A stretch of 64,000 nucleotides of DNA, taken from the NCBI GenBank assembly GCA_026120185.1, contig JANUWF010001659.1, forward strand, positions 372,001 to 436,000, read 5' to 3'. The DNA is from Voacanga thouarsii (lineage: Eukaryota; Streptophyta; Magnoliopsida; Gentianales; Apocynaceae). The notes beneath the pieces are model-generated. The model was not told the DNA's origin and did no database searches. It saw nothing but the letters and a program-made list of their open reading frames with translations. Positions 10,750 through 21,330 of this stretch are shown here, in pieces (the first letter of the stretch is position 1; every line of letters begins with the position of its first letter). The translations under genes and the position numbers were made by a program.

Positions 10750-11240
10750 GGCAACATGATTATTTCTTTCCTGGTTAACTCTATCTTCCTATCCTTCAGA
10801 GGTGAGGGCAATTGAAACTCTTACGCCCTACCTTCCCACAGTTAAAGTTTCTAAAAGAGTCCTCCAATCGGGCTTCCCCTTCTTTAAATCTTTCCTTTCT
10901 TTTGCCCTCAGGGTCCTCCAAATCTTCTCTGATTCATACCCTCAAATCCACTTCGATTTCTCCTACTCATATTCTCATTTATTCCAGCACTCTCATTAAT
11001 TCTAGTGATAGTCTTAATCAACCGTTGAATAATATCAGCCATTTTTTGGAAGGTTTAGAATGTAGGATGATCCAAATTAAGATAGGGGTCTTCCACATGC
11101 GGTTCTTCCACTATTGGCTTAGTGTTATTTTGAATAGTTGCGATGATTGTCCAAAAGTTCATTTAAAAGACATCTGTACAGTTCATATAATTTTGCTTGT
11201 AAAACAATATAAAATAACTCAAGAGTAAGCACAAAAGGGC
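10750..11240 (-). pseudogene. gag: Gypsy gag C-terminal remnant
   Basis: Heavily decayed. Minus-strand reading finds MADIIQRLIKTI, an arginine-rich segment (MSRRNRSGFEGMNQRRFGG) and a zinc-knuckle-like FNCGKVGRKSFNCP split over two frames. Position directly 5' of the protease, and the basic-then-cysteine order, support the C-terminal half of gag. The N-terminal half is not recognisable and seems largely deleted. Confidence 0.55.
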
Positions 11241-11381
11241 TATAGTGCACATAGCAAGATTATAACATATGTTCATTCTTATCAAACACATAGCTAGTAC
11301 ATAATTTGTGTGCCGAGCGCACAGTCATATACACTGGTCGAACTGTACATATCCTACTACATATATCCACATCTCATCCCC

Positions 11382-12060
11382 CTACTCATCATCATCACTA
11401 TCTAAAATGGGAGGCTCTAAATCAGTAAAAACCGTATAGGGCTTGGCTGCATCAAATCCCTCATCCCCATCCATATCAAAGTGCAAACAAGCCAGTATCT
11501 CTGGGTCTATCTCCAGTTCCTCATCGAGCTTGAGCATATGCATCACAACCTTGGGTACCTCCTGATCCTCTCCCACCTCAGCAACTTCCAATCCTGGCAT
11601 CTCTTCCACTAATACTCTCAGAATATCACCACTAAATACCTTCTCATCATCCTCAAACAACACTGCACCATCGAGGATACTATCCTTCTTATCATCATCC
11701 TGATGGCATGGTTCAATATCGCCATCAACCTCGTCAAAATCGCCTCCTACCTTCTCTATCTAACTATATGGCGATGATGTCCTCTCGGGAGTAGGTTTCC
11801 TCTCCAAGCTGAGGTCTCACACAAATAGAGTAACAATGGGCACTGCCAAGTTAAACGTGCTCCCAGTGGGACAGGGTGTATGACGAAGGCCAGAGCCAGG
11901 TCCTGTCAAGATAAAACGTCCCGGCATGCTTGCTCAGTAGATCGTTTTAATCTTCCTAGATATTTTCATACATAAATTCTCACCTATCTCTTTCTTCCCA
12001 TAATTGCTACACTTATCTATTGGGCACTTGCCCTTATCACTCCTATCTGTCATACCTCCA
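11382..12060 (-). pseudogene. Acidic ORF between primer site and gag
   Basis: An open stretch on the minus strand (11382-11663) ends in a strongly acidic tail (DLEPPILDSDDDE). The same frame can be followed upstream to about 12060 through only a few stops, giving roughly 220 codons of plausible protein (LRVLVEEMPGLEVAEVGED, DPEILACLHFDMDGDEGF). It starts just downstream of the primer-binding site, where gag would begin, but lacks capsid motifs I know. Either a divergent gag N-terminus joined by deletion to the gag remnant, or an extra ORF. Function not recognised. Confidence 0.45.
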
Positions 12061-12115
12061 CAATGAAAGAGTTCTATCAATCCCTGTGATGATACCACAA
12101 TTCTATAATACTAGA

Positions 12116-12126
12116 CTCTGATACCA
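12116..12126 (-). other. Primer-binding site (tRNA-Met type)
   Basis: The minus strand reads TGGTATCAGAG followed by TCTAG, complementary to the 3' end of initiator tRNA-Met. It lies 2 bases inside the LTR end (GGGTGTTATA). This fixes the orientation of the gypsy element and the inner end of its 5' LTR. Confidence 0.85.
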
Positions 12127-13155
12127 ACTATAACACCCTTACTAAAGGTAACAGCGAAAGCATATCAACATAGGGTGTCGCCCCATCTAGTGTCCCAAAA
12201 AGGTGTCTTTATAATGAAAACAACAGAGTATACAAGGTCCAGATCCATACAACAACCCATACTGATAGTCACATACATATATATGACAGAAAATCTCATA
12301 CATGAAAATTTCGACTTCATATTAGTAATAAGACACATTATCAAAAGAGGAACGTCCGAATCTAAACTGTTATCACTGTGGTATCATCCTTCTATCTATG
12401 GGTCCGCTCAACTCCGGATTCTACAAAAAAGGGTGACATAAAAGACACGTGTGAGTGAAAGATCACCCAGTGAGTCCCGTATGTGTTAGTGTTTTATGAA
12501 AGAACAAAGTACATAAATTTTAGTGGGGAAAGCAGTTCATTTGTTCACTGGAAACAATTTCAAACTCTTTAAGGAAGAATTTATTCAGAATTTAATTATT
12601 TTTGAAAAATTATATTTTAATTTCAAATCATTGCCCCAATTTTCAAATCACAAACACTTCTTTAATAGAAGGTCGGCCTGTAGGCAAGTCTTACAGTCCT
12701 TGCCTTCGGTACCACGTATCATTGTACTAAGACCGCAACCTTCAGTACTCAATTTGCACATATCATTATACTTAGACCGCAGCCTATAATACTCAACCGT
12801 GCGTCACTGGAACTAAGTACACAACAGTGTACTTCTCATCAGGTATACCGTAGCATACTGAGTGTACCACAACACACTATTGCCACTATAAGCTAGGGGT
12901 CCTAATCCTAATATCAATCACCATCGAGGTGGCAAGGAGTTAAACGCACCGAGTGTCCCCACCCGGCATCCAGCGAATAACTCAAAATCAAGAAGTGCCC
13001 GCAGACGCGATAATTGCCAGGTGCTAAACGGCTAGCCAAGACGACTTATCTCAATGTTCTGTCACCCTATTTGGAGTAAGATAATCTCCAAAACTAACTA
13101 GGTTATTTGGGGCCGTCTATCTCTAACATGAGCTAGTACAAAGATCAAAGTCCTT

Positions 13156-13175
13156 GTTGAGTACTCAACGTTACC
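13156..13175 (-). promoter_or_regulatory. Palindromic LTR motif GTTGAGTACTCAAC
   Basis: A perfect 14-bp palindrome followed by GTTACC. In the same LTR-relative orientation it recurs in the four 4.3-kb solo LTRs at 18128-18146, 31953-31971, 46911-46930 and 47825-47843, each as ACGTTGAGTACTCAAT. The surrounding sequence is not otherwise alignable by eye, so this is a candidate conserved cis element. Confidence 0.5.
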
Positions 13176-14248
13176 AATACCAACCCCTATCTGACTGATC
13201 AGGCCAGAGGGTTATCTAATCCCACAGGATTTTCAAAATAAACATTTTTGAGGCAAAATAACATTTTCCATAATTTGATGCCACTAACTCGCAAGTCATA
13301 TCATAATTCTCATAGGCTCCGTAGGGCCAATCAATTCATTCCATAGGCATATCAAGCCAATAAAATAATTTTCAGGATCAAAATGTCATTTTTCAAAAGT
13401 CAATCTCATCACGAGAGATCATTTTCCAAAAATCATTTCAAAACAGGTTAAAGAGTTCTTTTCAAATATCAAAACAAGTTTCCAAGAGTATCCGGGTCAT
13501 TTTTCCCGTACTCGATCACAAAATTCATTTCCAAGGGTATTCAGGTCATTTTACCCATACCCAATTCCAAAAGACTTTTCGAGGGTATTCGGGTCATTTT
13601 ACCCTTACCCGATTTGAAAAGAATTCACAAAAGTTACGATAAAGATATTTGGGCAATTTACCGAATACCTGATCCCAAAGGTTTTCATAAAATATTCCAA
13701 TAAGGGCATTTGAATCATTATCCAAACACTCGATTCCAAAAAGGAACTCATTTCAACACTTCCAGAATTTCAATCCCAAAAGAGGATTAAATTCAAAGTT
13801 TCCAAACACATTTCTATAAAATGTTCCAATAAGGGCATTCCAGTCAATTTATGAATACCCGATTCTAAAATTCACCATTTTTCAAAAATCCCAAGTATTT
13901 AATCCAAAAATGCCTAAATTCACGCTTCAATCATTCATTAAGGTTTCCAAGCCAATTATGAAGTTCATTCGAGCATAATATAGCTCAAAAGAATTCTTGC
14001 CCAGATAAACCTTAAATATATTTAAAGATTTTCAAAACGGTATAAAACATAGCATTTCATGGAAAAGTGAAGCACACTAGCTTTCAAAAAGTTTTAGAAA
14101 TCAAATGGACTTATCTCGTATCCTAATTAACTTTTTCCATTTACGGCCGTTCGACCCCTATTTTTACTGTTTCCAACGAAGCGTTGGCCATTTATTGAAA
14201 AACCTACACCAAACATTGTTTTTAGGTCAAATACTATTTGGTCAAAAA

Positions 14249-14343
14249 ATAGCCGACGGTTAGCCAACATGCCCGACGAGTAGCCGACGTGCCTGACAGC
14301 TAGCTGACATCCAACCGGCGTTTAGCCGACGAGGCCGACGGTT
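14249..14343. repeat. CpG-rich degenerate minisatellite (TAGCCGACG)
   Basis: The word [TA]AGCCGACG occurs exactly at 14250, 14281 and about 14322, with decayed copies between (TAGCCAACATGCCCGACG, TAGCTGACATCC, AACCGGCG). The other word is GCCCGACG/GGCCGACG. Unit length is irregular, about 15-17 bases. It lies in the gypsy 5' LTR, in DNA otherwise poor in CpG. Confidence 0.55.
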
Positions 14344-14908
14344 AAGGAAAACGTTCAACTTTCGTTCACGTTGTTTTTTTGTCATTTGTTCAATTCCTTC
14401 GTTTTCCTTTTTCCATATCCTTTATCCCTTCATGTACAAGGGATTGACTCCATATTCCTCATTCATTTCATCTAAAATCACACAATTAAATCCTCTTTAA
14501 ATTCATCCATTTTCAAACTAATTTTCTGGAATTTCACTGCTTGACACATGATTTTATTTTGCACATAATTTTTAATTCACAACTCCGATTTGGCTCTATG
14601 ATATACCAAAACGACTGTAAAACTTTTAAATTTAATCTTGTATAGGCCTTTTTCAGAGTCTTTGTGAAATCCCAGTCAAAACCAACCTTAGAGTGAGGGG
14701 GTTGGGATGCATATCATAATTTATTGCATGTTTAAATATATTTTTAAATGATTTTCTATGCTTTAGATTTGAGTTTTATTGTCTCGAAGGCTTGGTTGTG
14801 AGTATTGCTTGAGAAGGGCAAAATAGTAATTTTTGCTTGAGGTGGAAAAGGGAGACAACTTGAGGATTGAATAAGAAAATATTTTTTTGAGAGAAAATAA
14901 GAACAAGA

Positions 14909-14975
14909 GTTGTTGTGGTTTAGTGGTTAGAGCCTTAGAAAAAATTCTTGAGGTCTTGGGTTCAAATTCCATCAT
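14909..14975 (+). other. tRNA-like A/B box segment in 4.3-kb LTR
   Basis: TGGTTTAGTGG (14916-14926) fits the Pol III A box TRGYNNARNNG, and GTTCAAATTC (14960-14969) is one base off the B box GWTCRANNC. Start-to-start spacing is 44 bases, as in a tRNA. The 5' half (GTTGTTGTGGTTTAGTGGTTAG) resembles a tRNA D arm, but there is no closing acceptor stem. Same boxes and spacing at 40227/40271, 43633/43677 and, on the minus strand, 35205/35161. Confidence 0.5.
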
Positions 14976-16578
14976 AGGAGCTTTAGCTTGGTTAAATTTT
15001 CTTTTTGCTTAGGAAGTATCATTTTCGGCCTTAGTGGTGTTTGGAGTAGGGTAGAGATGTTGTCCTATGTGAGGCATGATAGGAGTCTTCAAATCCTACT
15101 CATTTGTTCTACACAAAATTCCTAAGAGGGATTCATTTCCTCTTGATCCTTAATTTTCCTATTTCTCAATTCATTAATTTGTTCAAATTGTTCTAGCCAA
15201 TTTCTTTCCAAAAATTCCAATGAAGTGCTGTGGCTTTGTAGAATCAAAATGTCTTAGTGGAAGACATTTTATGGTCTGAAAATGTGGAGGAGATGTGAAA
15301 GATTCCAAGGGGCTAAATCCCTTTAGTGAACTTTCTAAAAATTCATTCTAGCTAGGTTCATCCTCCTTCTTGGAATGAACTGAAATTTCCAGCTTCTTGT
15401 GCCTTCAAGTTGTCAAAACTCTTAGCTAATATTCCCTCCTAAATGCTGCCAGAAAAATGGCCTTTTGGATCAGCTTGCAACCTAAATTTCTCTGAATATT
15501 TTCGGACTGCACAAAGTTGGTGCAAAACCAGAAAAAACCCTGGGCAAATCGCAGCTTTGGAGGTCCGAAACCAAACTGTTTTCTTCCAGTTTTTATTCAG
15601 CACCTTAGCCATGTTTTCTTCCATGAAGAAGGCTGGAAACCAACCTTGAAAACCCCTGAAACTCCCCATCAAAACCTCTACAAATCGGCTAGAAAGATGG
15701 CAGCTAAAACTGCCCAGAGAAAAAAAAATTCCAGCCTTGCGAAAAATACTGTGCAATAGTTTTTCCAACTTTGTTTCCTAATTCTCTCCTAGCTTAAACT
15801 CCATCCTTTTTCTGCAAAAACCACCCTTAAACCTCCATTAACTGAACTCCATTATCCTCCCTAAGTTCTGCACGAAAAATCCAGTCATGGCTACCAGAAA
15901 ATCTCTCTAACAAATCTCTGCAATCATGCTTGATTAGTTACCAAAATTCCAGCCACCATAATTTAGCAACCTTCATAAAATGTTCCTCAAACAACCAGAC
16001 TTATTCCTTACCATTTCACTCCATATTTTCGGCCGCCATTACCCCTCTTCAATCAGCTTTCATCCAACAGAAACACTGCACAAAAATTCGGCCATGGCAG
16101 ACTTCCAAAAGCTCTCCAAGAATCAAAGATATTCTTGAATATTTAGTTTTCAAATTTGCTTCTCAAAAATATTCTTCAAGGATTCCAACAACTAGCCTTT
16201 CCTTTTCTCTTCCAAATCAGAGAATCACCTTCCTAAACCCTACAGAAATTTTGGCCAGCCCTAATCTCTTCAGAATTTCGGCAACCTCCATCCAAAAACT
16301 CTCTATTCCCTTCAACCTTCAAGAACACACAACACACCAAGAACACATTCTTCTTCCTTTCACCTAATACCTATCCAAATCACTTCAAACTACTTCTAAA
16401 AACTCCAGAATTCATCTACTCACTGCCATGAGTCCATCAACACCATTCTTAACATCAAACTCCAAAATCCAACTTGCTAGTTTGGATCAAAAACCAGAAA
16501 TTTTGTGAAAGCTCAAAAACACCATCAAGGTAGGTTTGTTCTAACAACTCCATCTTCTCTAATCGTGATCTCTAATGA

Positions 16579-16627
16579 ATATATATATATATGAATAAAC
16601 CCACTAATGGTCTCTCTCTCTCTCTCT
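16579..16627 (+). promoter_or_regulatory. Probable LTR promoter: TATA tract plus (TC)n Y patch
   Basis: An AT dinucleotide tract (16579-16592) lies about 20-30 bp ahead of a (TC)n run (16611-16627) followed by TTGGCCGAAT. That spacing matches a plant TATA box and a pyrimidine-patch start region. All four copies of this LTR keep the arrangement. Start site inferred, not shown. Confidence 0.5.
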
Positions 16628-19600
16628 TGGCCGAATCTCTCTCCTCCTTGGCCGGATGGTTTCTTCTCCAATGGTCATGCTTCCTTCACCGTCTTTGGTC
16701 GAATTTAGACATCTAAGAGTTGAGACTTATTCAAAACTCCTTCAAGGGAATTCATCAAGCAAGTAAGCTTTCTTTTAACCCTTCTTTTAATTCTAGATTC
16801 ATGTCTCTAGAAGGTGGATTGTGGATAGGATTTGAGTATGTATTGTTGAGATTGAAGCATGAATATATGTATGAATATGAAGGAGCTGGGATTTATGCAT
16901 GGATGGATTATCTTGGTTGATTGTATGATGATTTGAGGTTTAATGCATGCCTCCATGATTAAGTATGCTAGAGATTATGTCACCTTTGGTAAATAGGATT
17001 TATATTCATGTTGGATTGTTGAAGCCATGATCATATTTATGCTAGTAGGGGTTAGATCATGTCTTGATAAATTGAGATCTATGCTTGTATGCATGATTTG
17101 GATGATTTGATGAATTGAAGGATTGTATATGTTCATGATTGTGAATAGCCATGGAAATATGATCATGATCTAATTGTCCATAAGCTAATTTTTATTTCAT
17201 GAATAAAATATTTAATAATATGATTTTGCTAGTAATTTCGAAAAAAACCCTAGGAATGGTGGAATAAATAATAGTTTATATATATAAAGGATATTTTAGT
17301 CAAATAAATAATAGTTTTGATAGAAAAATAAAATATATCGATATTATATAAAAATAATGAAATCAACTAAAGCCTTTTTTTAAAAAATAATCATAATTAG
17401 TAGAATACTTATTATTAAATTTTAATTTTAATCAAAACCTATTAAAACCTATTTATTATTTTCCAAGCAAGGCTCATTAAAATTCATTTTCAACTAACTT
17501 TAGTTATCAATTATTTTCTAACAGCTAAATTATTAATAAATCATTATTTTTCCTAAAAACCACCTAAGACTGTTCATCAAATAAACTCTAAATTTTCTTA
17601 GAAATATTTAAACATTTAACTTATTAGTACTTATTTCCCAAAACATTAATTATTTTAAATATCAAATTATCCTTAGCTTATAAACCTATTTACTTATTGT
17701 TTGGCCTTAAAGCTTGGGACACTAGGATCATGATAGTAGTAAGTTGAGTTGTTTAAATTGAGAAAGTGAATTTTGGCTTGAGTTTGATTGTGGTTTGTAT
17801 TTGCCCATGCGGTGTTAGGTCAGTAGTTGAAGACCTTTTTATTGTGAGCAAGAATCAGGTAGGCTCCTGCATAAAACCTGATTGATGAAAAGTGTTTAAT
17901 TATGGCAAGCCAATGTAGAGTGCATGGACACACATCTTTGTAAAGGCAATTGAGGATTGTCTCATGTCTTATTTTCGTCAAATAAATTATTTGAAAACCA
18001 ATAAGCAGATTTATTCAAACTCAAAACTCTTTCTAAAACTGATTTTGGCAAAAACTTTGGAAACCCTTAATTGTCATGTTCAAGTGGAACTATGTTTTGT
18101 TCATTTTTTTTTCCCCAAGTGGGATATGTTACGTTGAGTACTCAATAAGGGTGGACTACTGGGCTAGTCGTTGAGGGGTTAGGGTAAGTTTCTCAGTAGG
18201 TGGCCACCTCTGAGGGGTGAGTCCTTCCCAGATAAGACGACAGTCCAGTAAGTCGTGCCGATCCGAGCTAGAAGTGTTCTTTTCCAGTCAAGTGACTGTG
18301 TTTTGCCAGAATGGACACCCGGTTGTTGTTTGGGTATAGAGAAGGAGGAGTATCTTGCGCAGTAGGCCGATCACCTATTTTTGTCAGTCTGCACAAAGTG
18401 TGGCATGCTGACCATCCGGTTATGGGGCCCAACGTGTGGTAACCTGTAATCCTTTCTTTCGAGTGGTTGATTTTATAAATTATGTATGGATGGAAATGCC
18501 AAAACACCACTCTTGTTTTTTACTGATGTTTATTGCTTGCCAGTGATCTCTTATAAAGAATTTTATACTTTACATTCACGAACTGTTTTCACTGAACACC
18601 CAAAGCAAACACGGACTTACTGAGATTTCTGCCTCACCACCATTTTACCATGATTTCAGGTCGATCCTGCTGTGGGGATGAGTAGCTAGATTATACCTGC
18701 TTTGGAAGATTTTCTGATGATTTATTTTTGTGTAATGTTTTGGGGAGATGAGAGTGGATAAATTTTATTACGGATTTGTTTTTGGTATTTTGGAAATTAT
18801 TCTTGGATTGATATTTATTTTGGGATGTAATAAATTTTAAGTTCAAGTATCATTTATATTCCGCTATTTCTTTGTGTGACCTAGTTATAAAGACTCCTTG
18901 TCCTTTGGACGGGGCGACATCCCCGGCCCTGGCGGGCCTAGGTAGCGGGGTGTTATAGTCTTAGTTCCCGTGATACATTACAAGACAAAAATAGCCCCCA
19001 ATAGTTTTGCTTCAATTCTACTATTCTTACTTTCCTTTGTTTTCCTTTAGCCTTTAACACCTTTGGAATATTAATTCATTCAATTTTCCGTCAAACCATC
19101 TTCAATTATTTGATTTCTAGATTCCAATAGCTCACAAGAGTCACACTTATTCAACACAAATTCACATTTTCTAATAAAAAGCTAGTATAATCCATTTTTC
19201 CAACCAAGTAACTTACATTTTTATTCTACTTTGGTCATCATCTCCTCAACCAAAGGTAATCCTTCAAACTACCATGAATATGTAGTTCTTCCTCACATAA
19301 AATAATATCCATAAAGCTTCTAGGCAGCCGACACACATAGACACATAGAGAGTTCAACAACAAAGTTTATAAACCCTAACTTTTGATCCAAAATCAAGAC
19401 ATGAAAATCATGTTTTCATGTTAAAATTGATATCATAATGATCACCATTCACCCAACAACAACTTTAATTCAAGTAAGGTAGGGTTTTACCTTGTATCTA
19501 GAGCTCTTTAGTGTGATTTGCTCCAAGAAACTCTCAAGAACTCACACACCACACTAAGAACACACACTAGCTACCTTTTTCTTTCTTTTTGCTATTTTAT

Positions 19601-20530
19601 CTTGATTTCTTTTCCTTTATTTCTCTCCCCTTGAGGCTGCCAAAAATCTAGACTGTATAACTGCCTCTTCACTGCCATTCATCTCTTATTTTTATTAATT
19701 GTATGGTGATTATTCATAGGTGTGTTCTAATGAAAAATTTACACACCAACCACTTAATTTCCTCCTCAAAATTTTCTCTTCATTTCTCTTGTATGGCTAT
19801 TGGTTTTCTTGGCCAATTTCCAGCCATTCATCCACCTTCTCATGGTCCAAGTATTGGCCAATCACATTTCACAAGACCTTAGTTAGGGGCCTACAAATAA
19901 TGTGTTCCAATCACAAAATTTACACATCATTCTTTATTTATTTTGTAATCCTTTAATTTCATGTGTCTTGCATGAACTCTTCATGAAACCTCTCTTAAAT
20001 TGACACATGTTCATGGGCTACCAATCACAAAATGCCACACGTCCAAATTTTCGATCGCATTTTCCATTTTTACTCAAAAATAACCAAAATCGGGTTCGGA
20101 ATGAAAAAATATTTTACTCTACCATTCAACTTCGAAAATTCCACCGAATCCATTGGTAATACTTAAATTCTTCAATTCCTTCTTTGTTGGGTCAAATTCA
20201 TGGTCAAAGCCGCGAGTACGGTCAAAATGATGAAAATGCCCCTGATAACCCGAATAACATAATTCACGCCAAAACGTGCGTTTCATCGGACTGATCAATT
20301 TACATTCTCAGTGTACCCTCAAATTTTTATTTTATTAACAATAATAGACTTCTAAAAATTTAGGGTACGGGTAGTACAAATCTAATAATTACATCCAAGT
20401 CCTGATAAAATATTATTATACCAAAATATTCGTCTCATTACACCGATTATCTTTTGTTCTGGCCATAGATATAAATTCTCGTCATATCACAAGTAGTAGC
20501 CAATCAAAGGTAAAAGTGCGGGGTATTACA

Positions 20531-21330
20531 GAATTAGTGCCAATTCCCTCTAGAATATAATTAATTTTAGCCCAAATTTATTAATACCTATTCCAGAATC
20601 CATTACTCAACATGTGTATCAATTGGAACTATTTCTAACATATAGTTACATTGGCTAAGGACTTGTTAAGTAATGATTCCTTACATGTGGTCGTGAGATA
20701 TACGCCCCTACTATTAGAAGTGATGAATCCTTTATTGAACCTCTCAATTACTTTTGTTTATTTTAGGTTGTACCCAATATCCATCCAACAGGTGGTCCAT
20801 GATGAAACTCCAAATATTAGAATTAAAGTACAACGCTTAGCAAATAAAGTACTTTAGAGATCTCAAATCTAAGGATACTTGCACATTTTTTATAATGAGA
20901 TTCTATCACTGGCACTAAATAACTATCTATGTGATTATCTTATAGCTAGGTTATCCAATGAACTTGTTCAAATAACAAGCATCCTCGGGTTAACTTTGAG
21001 TATCACAATACTCACAGATGTAAGAACCACCACTTGATCTAATCAAGAAGTATAACACATGCTAGGCTTGCGCATTAATGATGTCATATCTCATTAATAC
21101 TATGACTCGGGATAGTTTAAGCACAAGTATAATATAGTGTAATAGGAATCTCACGTCATGATCTCTATCATGATTTTCTTAATTCTATACATTATGCTCT
21201 GGACTTTATCGTTCAGTTTTATACACATACATATATGAAACAATGAAACTAAAAAATAAAGAATGCCTTTTATTGATTAAATGTGCATAGTATATTGTAC
21301 AAATGATTGCTTCTAACCAAAATCCTAACA
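20531..21330 (-). mobile_element. Angela-type LTR fragment (5' part)
   Basis: On the minus strand it starts with the intact family end TGTTAGGATTTTGG and runs about 800 bp to the GGAGGGAATTGGCACTAATTC segment at 20531, where the gypsy LTR begins. It includes TAGGACTTTATC- and GTGGTTCTTACATC-like blocks seen in the other Angela LTRs. The second half of this LTR, expected on the far side of the gypsy element, is not there: the Angela fragment at 7349 lies in the opposite orientation. Confidence 0.8.

Larger units (their letters stand above)
14663..18957 (+). mobile_element. 4.3-kb gypsy solo LTR, copy 1 (TSD GTCTT)
   Basis: Starts TGTGAAATCCCAG and ends GCGGGGTGTTATA. Flanked by perfect 5-bp duplications GTCTT (14658-14662 and 18958-18962). 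4295 bp with no internal region, so a solo LTR left by LTR-LTR recombination. It lies inside the 5' LTR of the minus-strand chromovirus. Landmarks shared with three other copies: tRNA-like A/B boxes near base 254, a TATA tract and (TC)n near 1.9 kb, GTTGAGTACTCAA, and a GC-rich end (GGGGCGACATCCCCGGCC). Assignment to a chromovirus rests on resemblance to the LTR it sits in. Confidence 0.9.
12129..20530 (-). mobile_element. Gypsy chromovirus 5' LTR, split by a nested solo LTR
   Basis: On the minus strand the LTR starts TGTAATACCCCG (20530) and ends GGGTGTTATA (12129), near-inverted ends. It consists of 18963-20530 plus 12129-14662, about 4.1 kb without the insert at 14663-18957. It shares short blocks with the inserted 4.3-kb family (GATGTCGCCCC near the 3' end, ACGTTGAGTACTCAA, a TGAGT/CCGT segment), so the two are related chromovirus families. 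It is inserted in an Angela LTR fragment that resumes at 20531. The open frames inside look fortuitous. Confidence 0.82.

Noticed and set aside
14909..14975. A genuine tRNA gene
   Set aside because: A and B boxes and spacing fit, but there is no acceptor stem, no convincing anticodon arm and the B box has an extra base. Kept only as tRNA-like.
15439..15768. Overlapping open frames at 15.4-15.8 kb, repeated at 34.3-34.7, 40.8-41.0 and 44.1-44.5 kb
   Set aside because: Repeated because they fall in the same part of the 4.3-kb LTR. The frame and strand differ among copies and there is no consistent protein.
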